From positions 1 through 11,706 of the forward strand of contig JAFGIA010000435.1 in NCBI GenBank assembly GCA_016929795.1: 11,706 nucleotides of DNA. The letters are read 5' to 3'. Under the pieces are notes generated by a model. The model saw only the letters and a list, made by a program, of their open reading frames with translations, had not been told where the DNA came from and did not search any database. This DNA comes from Anaerolineae bacterium. GTDB lineage: Bacteria; Chloroflexota; Anaerolineae; JAAYZQ01. Positions 5,654-11,706 of the stretch are shown here, in pieces. The translations under genes were made by a program, and so were the position numbers. Numbering within the stretch: the stretch's first letter is position 1; every line of letters starts with the position of its first letter.

Positions 5654-6583
5654 TCAGGTGGTCAGGTAGCCGTGGGCGTAGATGATCTTGTTCTCCAGGA
5701 TGCGTACCGTGCGATAGATCGCGTCCTGATCGGGATCGCTCAGATCGACCAGGTCAAGCGTGAACTCTTCCATCGCCGCGACCGTATCATAGAGAGCCAG
5801 GTAGGCTTGGCCGGCCCCTGTAGAGTCGTCGCGCTCTTCGATGATGCGGATCACCTCGTTCTGCGCCGCGTCGAGTGGATCGGCGATGGCTGTGTCGAGG
5901 CCAGCGGCCATGAGCATCACCAGGTAGGTGCGGTTGAGCAGGCTGCGGTTCTCGTGGGGCACGCTGTTAGAGATGTTGGATAGGCCGACAGTGGTCATGG
6001 GCGCCGGGTCCCAGAGCATCTTGAACGAGCGGATGGCGTTGAGGGTTTCGGGGCCATGCTCCTGGCAGCCATTCACGGTCAGGACCAGGGGGTCGAGGTA
6101 GATGTTGTGCATGGGGATGCCCAGCTCCTCGGCCTTGGGGACGAGGATCTCCATGGCCAGCCCCACGCGCCCGTCGGCCGTGGCAGGGATGTTTTTGTCC
6201 ATGGACAGGGCAATGATCCGCGCTCCATACTGGGCCGCCATGGGCATGGTCGTGTTCAGGCGATCGGGATCGGCCGAGGTGGAGTTGATCATGGCCTGGA
6301 TGCCCAGTTCCTGGCAGCGCTTCAAGCCGGCCTCAATGGCCGAGGCGTTGGTGGTGTCGAGTGACAGGGGAACTGGACCGACCTCGTCATACACCTCGTC
6401 GATGATCCACTGCATGACTTCGATACCGTCCTTCTTGCGCGGACCGATGTTCAGGTCGAGTGTCTGTGCGCCATGGGCGACCTGCACGCGGGCCAGCTCG
6501 CGAATGTAGGCCGGATCGCGGTCGGCAATCGCCGCCTTGATGCGCGGCGCCAGAATCTGGATGTTTTCACCAATAATATACAT
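5654..6583 (-). CDS. acsE: Methyltetrahydrofolate:corrinoid/iron-sulfur protein methyltransferase
   Basis: A 309-residue cytoplasmic TIM-barrel enzyme of the pterin-binding methyltransferase family. It transfers the methyl group of 5-methyl-tetrahydrofolate to Co(I) of the AcsCD corrinoid protein. Motifs known from the Moorella enzyme are present: LDLNIGP (42-48), the pterin-binding Asp in SLDTTN (D76), the Asn of MINST (N100) that stabilises the transition state, YLDPL (D164) and GLSNIS (N203), then LLNRTYL and GLDTAIADP. Start is placed at ATG 6583 (MYIIGENIQI), which follows a full AAGGAGG site and aligns with the family start; 12 extra upstream codons are excluded. The protein is about 45 residues longer than the Moorella enzyme as I recall it; the extra part lies after residue 240, before the terminal helix (ENKIIYAHGYL). 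It is the last gene of the acs unit, 39 bp after acsV, and is followed by a strong terminator. Confidence 0.95.
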   Translation of the reverse strand: MYIIGENIQILAPRIKAAIADRDPAYIRELARVQVAHGAQTLDLNIGPRKKDGIEVMQWIIDEVYDEVGPVPLSLDTTNASAIEAGLKRCQELGIQAMINSTSADPDRLNTTMPMAAQYGARIIALSMDKNIPATADGRVGLAMEILVPKAEELGIPMHNIYLDPLVLTVNGCQEHGPETLNAIRSFKMLWDPAPMTTVGLSNISNSVPHENRSLLNRTYLVMLMAAGLDTAIADPLDAAQNEVIRIIEERDDSTGAGQAYLALYDTVAAMEEFTLDLVDLSDPDQDAIYRTVRILENKIIYAHGYLTT

Positions 6584-6588
6584 CTTGT

Positions 6589-6595
6589 CCTCCTT
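6589..6595 (-). promoter_or_regulatory. Ribosome binding site deciding the acsE start
   Basis: Read on the minus strand this is AAGGAGG, 5 nt before the ATG at 6581-6583. It fixes the start at MYIIGENIQI rather than at the ATG at 6619, which would add 12 residues and whose codon overlaps nothing resembling a ribosome site. Confidence 0.8.
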
Positions 6596-6622
6596 GCATT
6601 TGTTAAACGGACTTGGCAATAT

Positions 6623-8575
6623 CTATTCTCCCCTGCCCTCAAGAACGCGCATCACGGATGGGAAGGAATCGGTGTCGGTGTGTGGCAGGAAGAGGGCCGA
6701 CATGAACTGGTCATAGAAACGGTTATCGGCCGAGAGCTCGAGGTAGGTCATCTTTTTCGCGATCTCGATCACCTCGCGGCGCAGAGGGCGCGACACCAGC
6801 GAGTAGAACGCGCCGAGCGCCGAGGTGTTGCCGAGGTAGCGGAAGCGATCCCAGGGCAGGTCGGGCAGCAGGCCGATCTGGATCGCCTTTTCGATGTTGA
6901 TGTATTGGCCGAACGCGCCGCCGATGAGCACCTGTTCAACGTCGGTGAGCTCCAGGCCGACGCTGTTCAGGAGCACCGAAAACCCGGCATAGATGGCGCC
7001 CTTGGTGCGCAGCAGGTTTTCGATGTCTACTTCGTTGATGACGATGTCGGTGCCGATGCCCGACTGCTGCGCCCAGGCGACGACATACTCGCCGCCATGG
7101 TCGCCCACGCGCACGCGGGGGGTGGGCAGATCGCGCTGGATCTTGCCCGCCTTGTCGACGACGCCGGTGATAAACATCTCGGCCAGCAGGCCAATCATGC
7201 CCGAGCCACAGATGCCACGCGCCGGCAGCGCGCCGATCGTTTCGTACGTCGGGTTGTAGGTGCGGGGATCGATCCAGATCTCTTCGATTGCGCCGGCGGT
7301 GGCGCGCATGCCGTGGCGGACACCACTCCCCTCGAAGGCAGGTCCCGCAGAGCAGGCACAGGTAATCAGCCAATCGCGATTACCGAGGACAATCTCGCCG
7401 TTGGTACCCACGTCGATGAAGAGGGTCAGCGCATCGGTTTCGTGGATGCCGGCGGCAAGAATGCCGGCGGTGATATCAGCCCCGACGTAGGCGCCGACCA
7501 CGGGCAGGCAGTCGACCGTCGCCTGCGGGTTGATGTTGAGGCCCATGGCTTCGGCGGTCACGGGCAGCGACTGGCCGATGGTGGGAATGAAGGGCATCTC
7601 GCGGATGTACTTGGGATCGAGGGCAAGAAAGAGCTGGATCATGGTCGTGTTACCGGCCACGACTGCCTTGCTGATCTGGCGCGGCGCGATCTGATTGCGG
7701 GCGGTAAGGTCCTCGATCAGCCCGTTCAGCGTCTTGAGCACCATTTTCTGGAGCCGTGCGAGCCCGTCGCCCTTTTGCGCAAAGATGATGCGCGAGATGA
7801 CGTCCTCTCCTGCCTGGATCTGGCCATTATATGCTGAGGCACGGTCGACGACGCGGCCCCTGGCGAGGTCCACCAGGTAGACCACGTTGGAGGTGGTGCC
7901 GATGTCGATGGCGACGCCGTAGCAGCGCCCTGTCTGATTGCCCGGGAGGAGATCGATGAGGCGTGGCTTGAAGCAGGCGTTCACTTCTGGATCGCCCATG
8001 TCGACCATAGCAGTCACGTTCCACTCGGCCTCGCGCAGGTCACGCGCCAGCGTGCGCAGCATCGGCAGCTCGGCAGTGACCGCCTGGACGCCGTGCTGCA
8101 TCGACAGGGCGCGCATGAGGCGGTCCCAGTCAGTGGTCTGATCGTCGAGGCTGGGCGGCTCCATCTCGAGGTGAAAGCGGGTAACGCTCGGGTCGAGCAC
8201 ACCGCCGAATTCGGCAGCGAGGGCAATGCGCTCGGCGCCCACGGTCTGGGTGACAAACTCGACCTCGACCGTCTCTTGCTCGGGCACGACAATGACCGCG
8301 TCGCCCTTGATCACTGCCTGGCAGCCGAGCGCCCACCCCTGCTCTCGCTCGGCGAGGGTAAGGCGGGCGCCGCCGCGATGGCTGACGGTGCCATGCTCCA
8401 CCTGCACCCGGCAACGACCGCAGCGCCCCTGGCCGCCGCAGGGCAGGTTGAAGGCGATGCCGGCCTCGATGGCCGCGTCTGACAGGAGCGTGCCGACCTC
8501 GACCTCCACTACCTTGCCGGATGGCTTGAAGACGACGATCGCTTTATGGTTGTGCTTCTTTCCCGCTTCGGACAT
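6623..8575 (-). CDS. acsV: Reductive activator of corrinoid iron-sulfur protein ([2Fe-2S] ferredoxin plus ASKHA ATPase)
   Basis: A 650-residue RACo-type protein. It uses ATP and low-potential electrons to return accidentally oxidised Co(II) in the AcsCD corrinoid protein to active Co(I). The N-terminal domain (about 10-100) is a plant-type [2Fe-2S] ferredoxin with C46, C52, C55 and C85. A linker and middle domain follow (about 105-215). The ASKHA ATPase region (from about 218) shows DIGTTSN (224-230), VAGNTTM (307-312), DVGTNGEI (388-395), ICGSGMIGLLAE (455-466) and IGGAFGQ (551-557), the nucleotide-binding loops of this superfamily. Length fits the family. The ATG at 8575 has a poor ribosome site (GAG only), unlike the other acs genes, and is preceded by a hairpin after acsC, so lower expression than the corrinoid protein is plausible. 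Its place between acsC and acsE supports the role. Confidence 0.94.
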   Translation of the reverse strand: MSEAGKKHNHKAIVVFKPSGKVVEVEVGTLLSDAAIEAGIAFNLPCGGQGRCGRCRVQVEHGTVSHRGGARLTLAEREQGWALGCQAVIKGDAVIVVPEQETVEVEFVTQTVGAERIALAAEFGGVLDPSVTRFHLEMEPPSLDDQTTDWDRLMRALSMQHGVQAVTAELPMLRTLARDLREAEWNVTAMVDMGDPEVNACFKPRLIDLLPGNQTGRCYGVAIDIGTTSNVVYLVDLARGRVVDRASAYNGQIQAGEDVISRIIFAQKGDGLARLQKMVLKTLNGLIEDLTARNQIAPRQISKAVVAGNTTMIQLFLALDPKYIREMPFIPTIGQSLPVTAEAMGLNINPQATVDCLPVVGAYVGADITAGILAAGIHETDALTLFIDVGTNGEIVLGNRDWLITCACSAGPAFEGSGVRHGMRATAGAIEEIWIDPRTYNPTYETIGALPARGICGSGMIGLLAEMFITGVVDKAGKIQRDLPTPRVRVGDHGGEYVVAWAQQSGIGTDIVINEVDIENLLRTKGAIYAGFSVLLNSVGLELTDVEQVLIGGAFGQYINIEKAIQIGLLPDLPWDRFRYLGNTSALGAFYSLVSRPLRREVIEIAKKMTYLELSADNRFYDQFMSALFLPHTDTDSFPSVMRVLEGRGE

Positions 8576-8600
8576 TTCAACTCGGATCTAGATCGGCTCG

Positions 8601-8637
8601 GGGGGGATAGCCCAGCACGCTGGGTGCGTCTCCCCCC
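8601..8637 (-). repeat. Intercistronic hairpin between acsC and acsV
   Basis: Outer arms GGGGGGA (8601-8607) and TCCCCCC (8631-8637) and inner arms CCCAGC (8611-8616) and GCTGGG (8619-8624) form a stacked hairpin in the 74-bp gap. A competing 10-bp pairing exists between 8603-8612 (GGGGATAGCC) and 8648-8657 (GGCTATCCCC), the latter overlapping the acsC stop codon. There is no T-tract after it, so it looks like an mRNA-processing or stability element, or partial attenuator, rather than a full terminator. Confidence 0.6.
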
Positions 8638-8649
8638 TGATAGAGATGG

Positions 8650-9996
8650 CTATCCCCACTGCTTCAGATACGCAGGCAGGTCTACAGCCTCGCGCGGGCC
8701 GACCAGGATCTCCCAGCCGGGCAGCTCTTCTTCCAGCTCGCCCGACAGGACCGAGACGTGGCCCGGGAGCACGATCTTTTTGTGACTGAGTTTGCTCGCC
8801 ACGTCGAACGTCTTGACTGCCTTGGCGATCGTCTCGGCATCGAACTTGCCAGCCGCCCAGGCAGTGAGGACGCTCATGCCCTCGGCGTCACAGATGACGA
8901 GCCAGGCAGGCATGCCACTGCCATCGAGCTCGCCGGCAACACTGAAGTAGGTGAGCGAGAAGTTGGTGGTGGTCATCAGCGGCGCGTCGGCCGTCGGGTT
9001 GTTGAACTCGTAGATGCCCGGATCGACAGAGATCGGCTTTTGTGGATCGGTGTAAATGTTGAGCCGCAGGGTGAGCAAGGGGTAGGCCACCGCCGGGTCA
9101 AAGTGGTCCATGACGATGATGCCCGCGTACTTGGCGATATACTGGGTGGCGGCGACGATTTCACCCTCTTCGGTGTCGGCCACTTCGCCCGGGAAGGCGA
9201 TAATGGGGTAGCCGAAGGGCCGGAAGTTCTTTTTGAGCGCCAGGCGGCGAAGCTGGGTGACGTAGGCCAGCGACTTGCCCAGGGCCCGGCTGCCGGGGTC
9301 GAGCACGAGCTCTTCGAACCCTGCATCGGCCAGCTTGGTGGTCAGGTCGGCCAGCTCATCCAGACCGTCGTGGCTGCGCACAGCGAGGGCGGCGTTTGCC
9401 CCCTTGACCGCGTCGGCCATCGCCTGCCAGTTGTCGCTGGTGGCAGCATAGACTACTGGTTTGTGACCAGCATCTGCCTGGATGCCGGCCTTGATCGCGT
9501 CGGGGCTGTCGGACATGAGCACCAGAGGCAGATCGGTTTTGGAGCGGATCGTCTCGACCGCCTGCTTGAAGGTGCCCGCGTTGCCCGAGGCATTCTCGAC
9601 GGCGATGGCGTTGAGGCCCATGTCAATGCCCACACGCTCAACGCTGTACTGGTGGACCTGAGCCGCTTTCTCGGCGATGGTGCCGGCATCCTCCGTGTCC
9701 TTGATGCGCAGGGCGAGGCCGGGCTGATGGAAAAAGGTCTTTTCGTGACGGTACATGACCGTCTCGTTGCCAACCTGGAACTCGCGCGCACCGGTGCCAA
9801 CCTTGACCAGGCGGATGGGCGGTGCCGAGGCAGCGGCCAGGGATTCCTTCGCCTCGTCGGACACGTGCGGGCAGTCGTCGAGTGATGCCTGTTTGGCCGC
9901 TAACTTCATGGCAAACGCGAGGCAGGTTGGGTGCCCACACTCTTTGCAGTTGGTTTTGGGCAGCAGTTTGTAGATCTGCAGACCGGAAAGTGCCAT
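8650..9996 (-). CDS. acsC: Corrinoid/iron-sulfur protein large subunit (gamma)
   Basis: A 448-residue large subunit of the corrinoid iron-sulfur protein, which carries the methyl group on cobalt between AcsE and AcsB. The N-terminal [4Fe-4S] domain has C17, C20, C25 and C42 (NCKECGHPTC then DDCP), the exact spacing of the Moorella protein; this cluster serves reductive activation. A TIM-barrel domain follows, and the C-terminal cobalamin-binding part includes TTTNFSLTYFSVAGEL (342-357), a Gly-rich VICDAEGMSVLTAWAAGKF stretch and the conserved end LPGWEILVGPREA. Start ATG 9996 has GAGGAGG 7 nt upstream, lying in the 13-bp gap after acsD, so the two subunits are probably made in equal amounts by coupled translation. 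The archaeal name for this gene is cdhE. Confidence 0.96.
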   Translation of the reverse strand: MALSGLQIYKLLPKTNCKECGHPTCLAFAMKLAAKQASLDDCPHVSDEAKESLAAASAPPIRLVKVGTGAREFQVGNETVMYRHEKTFFHQPGLALRIKDTEDAGTIAEKAAQVHQYSVERVGIDMGLNAIAVENASGNAGTFKQAVETIRSKTDLPLVLMSDSPDAIKAGIQADAGHKPVVYAATSDNWQAMADAVKGANAALAVRSHDGLDELADLTTKLADAGFEELVLDPGSRALGKSLAYVTQLRRLALKKNFRPFGYPIIAFPGEVADTEEGEIVAATQYIAKYAGIIVMDHFDPAVAYPLLTLRLNIYTDPQKPISVDPGIYEFNNPTADAPLMTTTNFSLTYFSVAGELDGSGMPAWLVICDAEGMSVLTAWAAGKFDAETIAKAVKTFDVASKLSHKKIVLPGHVSVLSGELEEELPGWEILVGPREAVDLPAYLKQWG

Positions 9997-10009
9997 TTCG
10001 CTTCCTCCT

Positions 10010-10978
10010 CTATTCCGCCATCAACTTGTCGATCGTCTCACGCACGATGCCGACGGTCTTGGGATGGCGCAGCACAACAATGTCAGCACCCGACTCGAGC
10101 AGAGCCGTGGCCGTGGTGGTTTCCCACGTGATGCCGCGCTTTTCGATGTCTCCCCACTCGCCCGGCACGCCTGCTGCCTGGCGGGACTCTTTTTGCCGCC
10201 AGCTTTCCTCGCCGACAAAGCACACCATCGGCTGTTGGGTCATCCCATCCCCGGTCAGGGCGGCGAGGCGCAGGCGTTCCATGACCGAGTAGGTGTACTC
10301 GAGGCCGTAGCCAAGGGCGCCGGTGGTCGGGTCCATCAGCACCCGCTCCAGCGGCATGCGCATGTCGCTGATCAGGATGTTGAGCTGCTTGGCCAGGTTG
10401 ACGTCGATGGGCGAGCTGGCCATCACTACGTGACCATGGGCCAGGGCACCGGCGACGATGGTGCGATAGTTCTTGTCCTCGCACAATCCGAGTGCCAGGC
10501 GCTCGCCAGGGGCCGATTCGGCGACGGCCACGAGCAGCTCGTTGTCGCGCTCGGCCTGACCTGGACCTCTGACAAGGATGGGCAGGCCGGTGGCCTGCAG
10601 TACCTTCTTGATCGTCTCGGCCGCCTGCTTGGGCGTCGTCGGGCTGCCGTCGGAATTGTTGCCGCGCAGCTTGAGCATGATCACCTCGGCGCCCAGTTCT
10701 TCCGCCTTTTTCGCCCACGCTGCGGGCTCATTCAGCAGGTCCCCCCACACCTCTTTCAGCACGGGTGACCAGTCATCGGGGTAGTTATCCTGGATCTCGA
10801 TCCCAATGACGGGTGGGTTGGGCATCTCGCCCTCAAAGTGCAGGAAGGGTAGTGTGGTTTCGCCCCCCACGGTGACGGTGCGCGTCCGGGTGCCCCCCTC
10901 GCCGGCGGTCGCGCCGAGGGTCACTTCCCGGATCTTGCCGGTCCACCGTTCCTTCGGAATTTCAACTGTGTCTGGCAT
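10010..10978 (-). CDS. acsD: Corrinoid/iron-sulfur protein small subunit (delta)
   Basis: A 322-residue TIM-barrel small subunit that pairs with AcsC to hold the corrinoid (archaeal name cdhD). Length matches the Moorella small subunit (about 320). Recognisable family segments include IGIEIQDNYPDDW (58-70), EELGAEVIMLKL (93-104), LPILVRGPG (132-140), VMASSPIDVNLAKQLNILI and the MDPTTGALGYGLEYTYSVMERLR stretch, with ESGADIVVLRHP near the end. No cluster cysteines are expected or seen. The ATG at 10978 is preceded by GAGGAGG at 5-7 nt and, just beyond, by a run of heptamer repeats. It is first in the acsD-acsC-acsV-acsE unit, separated from acsB by 270 bp, so it may have its own promoter, although I could not find a convincing one. 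Confidence 0.95.
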   Translation of the reverse strand: MPDTVEIPKERWTGKIREVTLGATAGEGGTRTRTVTVGGETTLPFLHFEGEMPNPPVIGIEIQDNYPDDWSPVLKEVWGDLLNEPAAWAKKAEELGAEVIMLKLRGNNSDGSPTTPKQAAETIKKVLQATGLPILVRGPGQAERDNELLVAVAESAPGERLALGLCEDKNYRTIVAGALAHGHVVMASSPIDVNLAKQLNILISDMRMPLERVLMDPTTGALGYGLEYTYSVMERLRLAALTGDGMTQQPMVCFVGEESWRQKESRQAAGVPGEWGDIEKRGITWETTTATALLESGADIVVLRHPKTVGIVRETIDKLMAE

Positions 10979-10990
10979 TGATCCTCCTCT

Positions 10991-11023
10991 CGATTTACGA
11001 TTTACGATTTACGATTTACGATT
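10991..11023 (-). repeat. Heptamer tandem repeat beside the acsD ribosome binding site
   Basis: Four exact copies of CGATTTA (10991-10997, 10998-11004, 11005-11011, 11012-11018) plus five more bases. On the minus strand it reads TAAATCG units ending directly before the GAGAGGAGG ribosome site of acsD. It is AT-rich in a GC-rich region. Such heptamers can change copy number by replication slippage; here that would change leader length but no reading frame. Confidence 0.9.
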
Positions 11024-11112
11024 GGCAGAACCGCAATGGATAAATAGTTAAACGTCCCGGTTCACCCCAAACTTGTACTACGACTATGTCAATATGCCCC
11101 TTAACGTAGTGA

Positions 11113-11136
11113 GCAGCAAGGGGAACCCCTTGCTGC
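11113..11136. repeat. 11-bp perfect inverted repeat
   Basis: GCAGCAAGGGG (11113-11123) and CCCCTTGCTGC (11126-11136) form a hairpin with a minimal loop. An additional CCCCTT at 11097-11102 can pair instead with AAGGGG at 11118-11123, so two structures exclude each other. Neither strand has a good T-tract after it. It could mark the end of the acsB transcript or be a REP-like element. Confidence 0.65.
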
Positions 11137-11194
11137 TGCCTACCCACCGTGTCACAGTTGCGAGCTCTCGCCAAGTCGCGGCTGCACACAAGAC

Positions 11195-11235
11195 TGGGGA
11201 CCAGGGAATCGGCGACTCCCTAATCCCCAATCCCG
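11195..11235 (-). repeat. Degenerate heptamer hairpin after acsB
   Basis: TGGGGA (11195-11200) pairs with TCCCCA (11224-11229) and AGGGA (11203-11207) with TCCCT (11217-11221), with a 2x2 internal loop. The right arm is built of imperfect seven-base units (ACTCCCT, AATCCCC, AATCCCG). It lies 14 bp after the acsB stop and could stabilise or end that mRNA, but no T-tract follows on the minus strand. Confidence 0.55.
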
Positions 11236-11248
11236 AGTTTCCTCTCCC

Positions 11249-11706
11249 TTACATCAACGGGTCCATCGAGAGTGCGGGGTGCCCCGACTCTTCCAGGAAA
11301 GCCAGCACTTCTTCTTCCGTGGTGGCGACGCGCTCGTCGGCGATCTTGTCGATCAGGTCGGGATCGCCCTCGCGGATGGCGGCTTGCTTCAGCTCTTCGG
11401 CCATACTCTCTTTGAGGAAGCTGGACATCCAGACGATGCGCTTGAGGCCGCCGTCGGCGCGGATGAACTTTTTGCTGATGATAAAGTATTTGCCAATCCC
11501 CAACACACCAGGGGTCTGCAGGCCACCGCCGGCCATGCCGGCCAGGGTGGAGAAGGTCATGCCCGCCGGGGTCATGCTCGGGTCCTCGCGGCTGACGATC
11601 ATGAAGCCGTTGCACAGCGGCAGGATCATCATGATGCACTCGAAGCAGCCGCAGCTCGTCATCGGGTACTCCATGATCGAGTACATGGTCACCGTGTCGA
11701 CTGCGC
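11249..11706 (-). CDS. acsB: Acetyl-CoA synthase catalytic subunit, C-terminal part (window-truncated)
   Basis: The last 151 codons of acetyl-CoA synthase (AcsB, archaeal CdhC), which assembles acetyl-CoA from CO, CoA and the methyl group delivered by AcsCD. The frame is open to the window edge, and the first ATG/GTG inside is not a start. The diagnostic stretch is MEYPMTSCGCFECI: the Cys-Gly-Cys (codons at 11651-11653 and 11645-11647) is the tripeptide that holds the distal nickel of the A-cluster through backbone nitrogens and thiolates. It is followed by the family-typical LPLCNGFMIVSREDPSMTPAGMTFSTLAGMAGGG and GIGKYFIISKKFI segments. The remaining A-cluster cysteines, and the CODH-interacting N-terminus if this is the long bacterial form, would be outside the window. 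It ends with TAA at 11249; the next gene is acsD. Confidence 0.95.
   Translation of the reverse strand, partial: AVDTVTMYSIMEYPMTSCGCFECIMMILPLCNGFMIVSREDPSMTPAGMTFSTLAGMAGGGLQTPGVLGIGKYFIISKKFIRADGGLKRIVWMSSFLKESMAEELKQAAIREGDPDLIDKIADERVATTEEEVLAFLEESGHPALSMDPLM

Larger units (their letters stand above)
10979..11248. other. 270-bp spacer between acsB and acsD
   Basis: No gene is evident. The spacer holds the acsD ribosome site, a heptamer tandem repeat (10991-11023), an 11-bp inverted repeat (11113-11136) and a degenerate heptamer hairpin (11195-11235). On the minus strand a perfect TTGACA occurs at 11087-11092 but no good -10 lies 16-18 bp downstream. I looked for a cobalamin riboswitch (B12-box-like sequence), since the downstream genes use a corrinoid, and saw none. 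Confidence 0.6.

Noticed and set aside
6473..7837. A 454-codon plus-strand open frame opposite acsE and acsV
   Set aside because: Antisense shadow across two well-supported genes; no family motif and no matching ribosome site.
8758..9885. A 375-codon plus-strand open frame opposite acsC
   Set aside because: Antisense to the corrinoid protein gene, whose cysteine motif and cobalamin-binding region are unmistakable.
10991..11023. Possible CRISPR array or iteron-like replication origin
   Set aside because: The units are only 7 bp, contiguous, without spacers, and no replication or cas gene is nearby; a microsatellite-like repeat explains it.
11040..11095. Promoter for acsD around the minus-strand TTGACA at 11087-11092
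   Set aside because: No acceptable -10 sequence falls 16-18 bp downstream; the AT-rich TATTTAT further on has no matching -35.
10979..11248. Cobalamin riboswitch controlling the corrinoid protein genes
   Set aside because: No B12-box-like sequence or the expected conserved core segments could be seen in the spacer.
11249..11692. A complete small protein starting at 11692
   Set aside because: The apparent start is an internal GTG (Val) of acetyl-CoA synthase; the frame remains open to the window edge with family sequence.

Overview
The window holds the corrinoid/methyl end of a bacterial Wood-Ljungdahl (reductive acetyl-CoA) gene cluster, followed by a lipoprotein gene and a tungsten-type aldehyde:ferredoxin oxidoreductase (AOR) module. 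All of these lie on the minus strand. A single sugar-kinase gene on the plus strand meets them head-on. GC-rich DNA, Shine-Dalgarno-led genes, acs genes in the bacterial set (acsB, acsD, acsC, acsV, acsE), a Pro/Thr/Glu-rich lipoprotein linker and heptamer or hairpin repeats between genes suggest an anaerobic bacterium, possibly Chloroflexota (Anaerolineae-like). The taxonomic guess is inference only; no marker gene is present.

Layout, left to right. 1-188: upstream region with a clear extended -10 promoter. 189-1151 (+): ROK-family sugar kinase. 1171-1371 (-): ThiS/MoaD-like sulfur carrier. 1397-1475: palindromic intergenic element. 1487-3691 (-): AOR-family oxidoreductase. 3701-4090 (-): ferredoxin-like protein with four [4Fe-4S] motifs. 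4218-5375 (-): secreted lipoprotein. 5376-5653: regulatory region with a 79-bp palindrome flanked by 8-bp direct repeats, a promoter for the lipoprotein unit and a rho-independent terminator for the acs unit. 5654-6583 (-): acsE. 6623-8575 (-): acsV. 8650-9996 (-): acsC. 10010-10978 (-): acsD. 10979-11248: spacer with heptamer repeats and hairpins. 11249-11706 (-): 3' end of acsB, cut by the window edge.

How the genes work together (established family knowledge plus inference). AcsE moves the methyl group from methyl-tetrahydrofolate to the cobalt of the AcsCD corrinoid iron-sulfur protein. AcsV reductively reactivates oxidised corrinoid. AcsB joins the methyl group, CO and CoA into acetyl-CoA. 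The AOR with its ferredoxin-like partner could interconvert carboxylic acids and aldehydes at ferredoxin potential, linking acetate to acetaldehyde/ethanol or oxidising aldehydes from amino-acid breakdown. The small ThiS/MoaD-like protein may supply sulfur for its metallopterin cofactor. The CODH subunit (acsA) and folate-branch genes are not in the window and may lie beyond its right edge.

I do not see a wholly new multi-gene system. The most unusual items are a MITE-like palindrome with an apparent target-site duplication inside the predicted lipoprotein mRNA leader, a divergent relative of it between aor and thiS, an AOR with altered signature motifs, an AcsE with an extra C-terminal segment, and a heptamer tandem repeat beside the acsD ribosome binding site.
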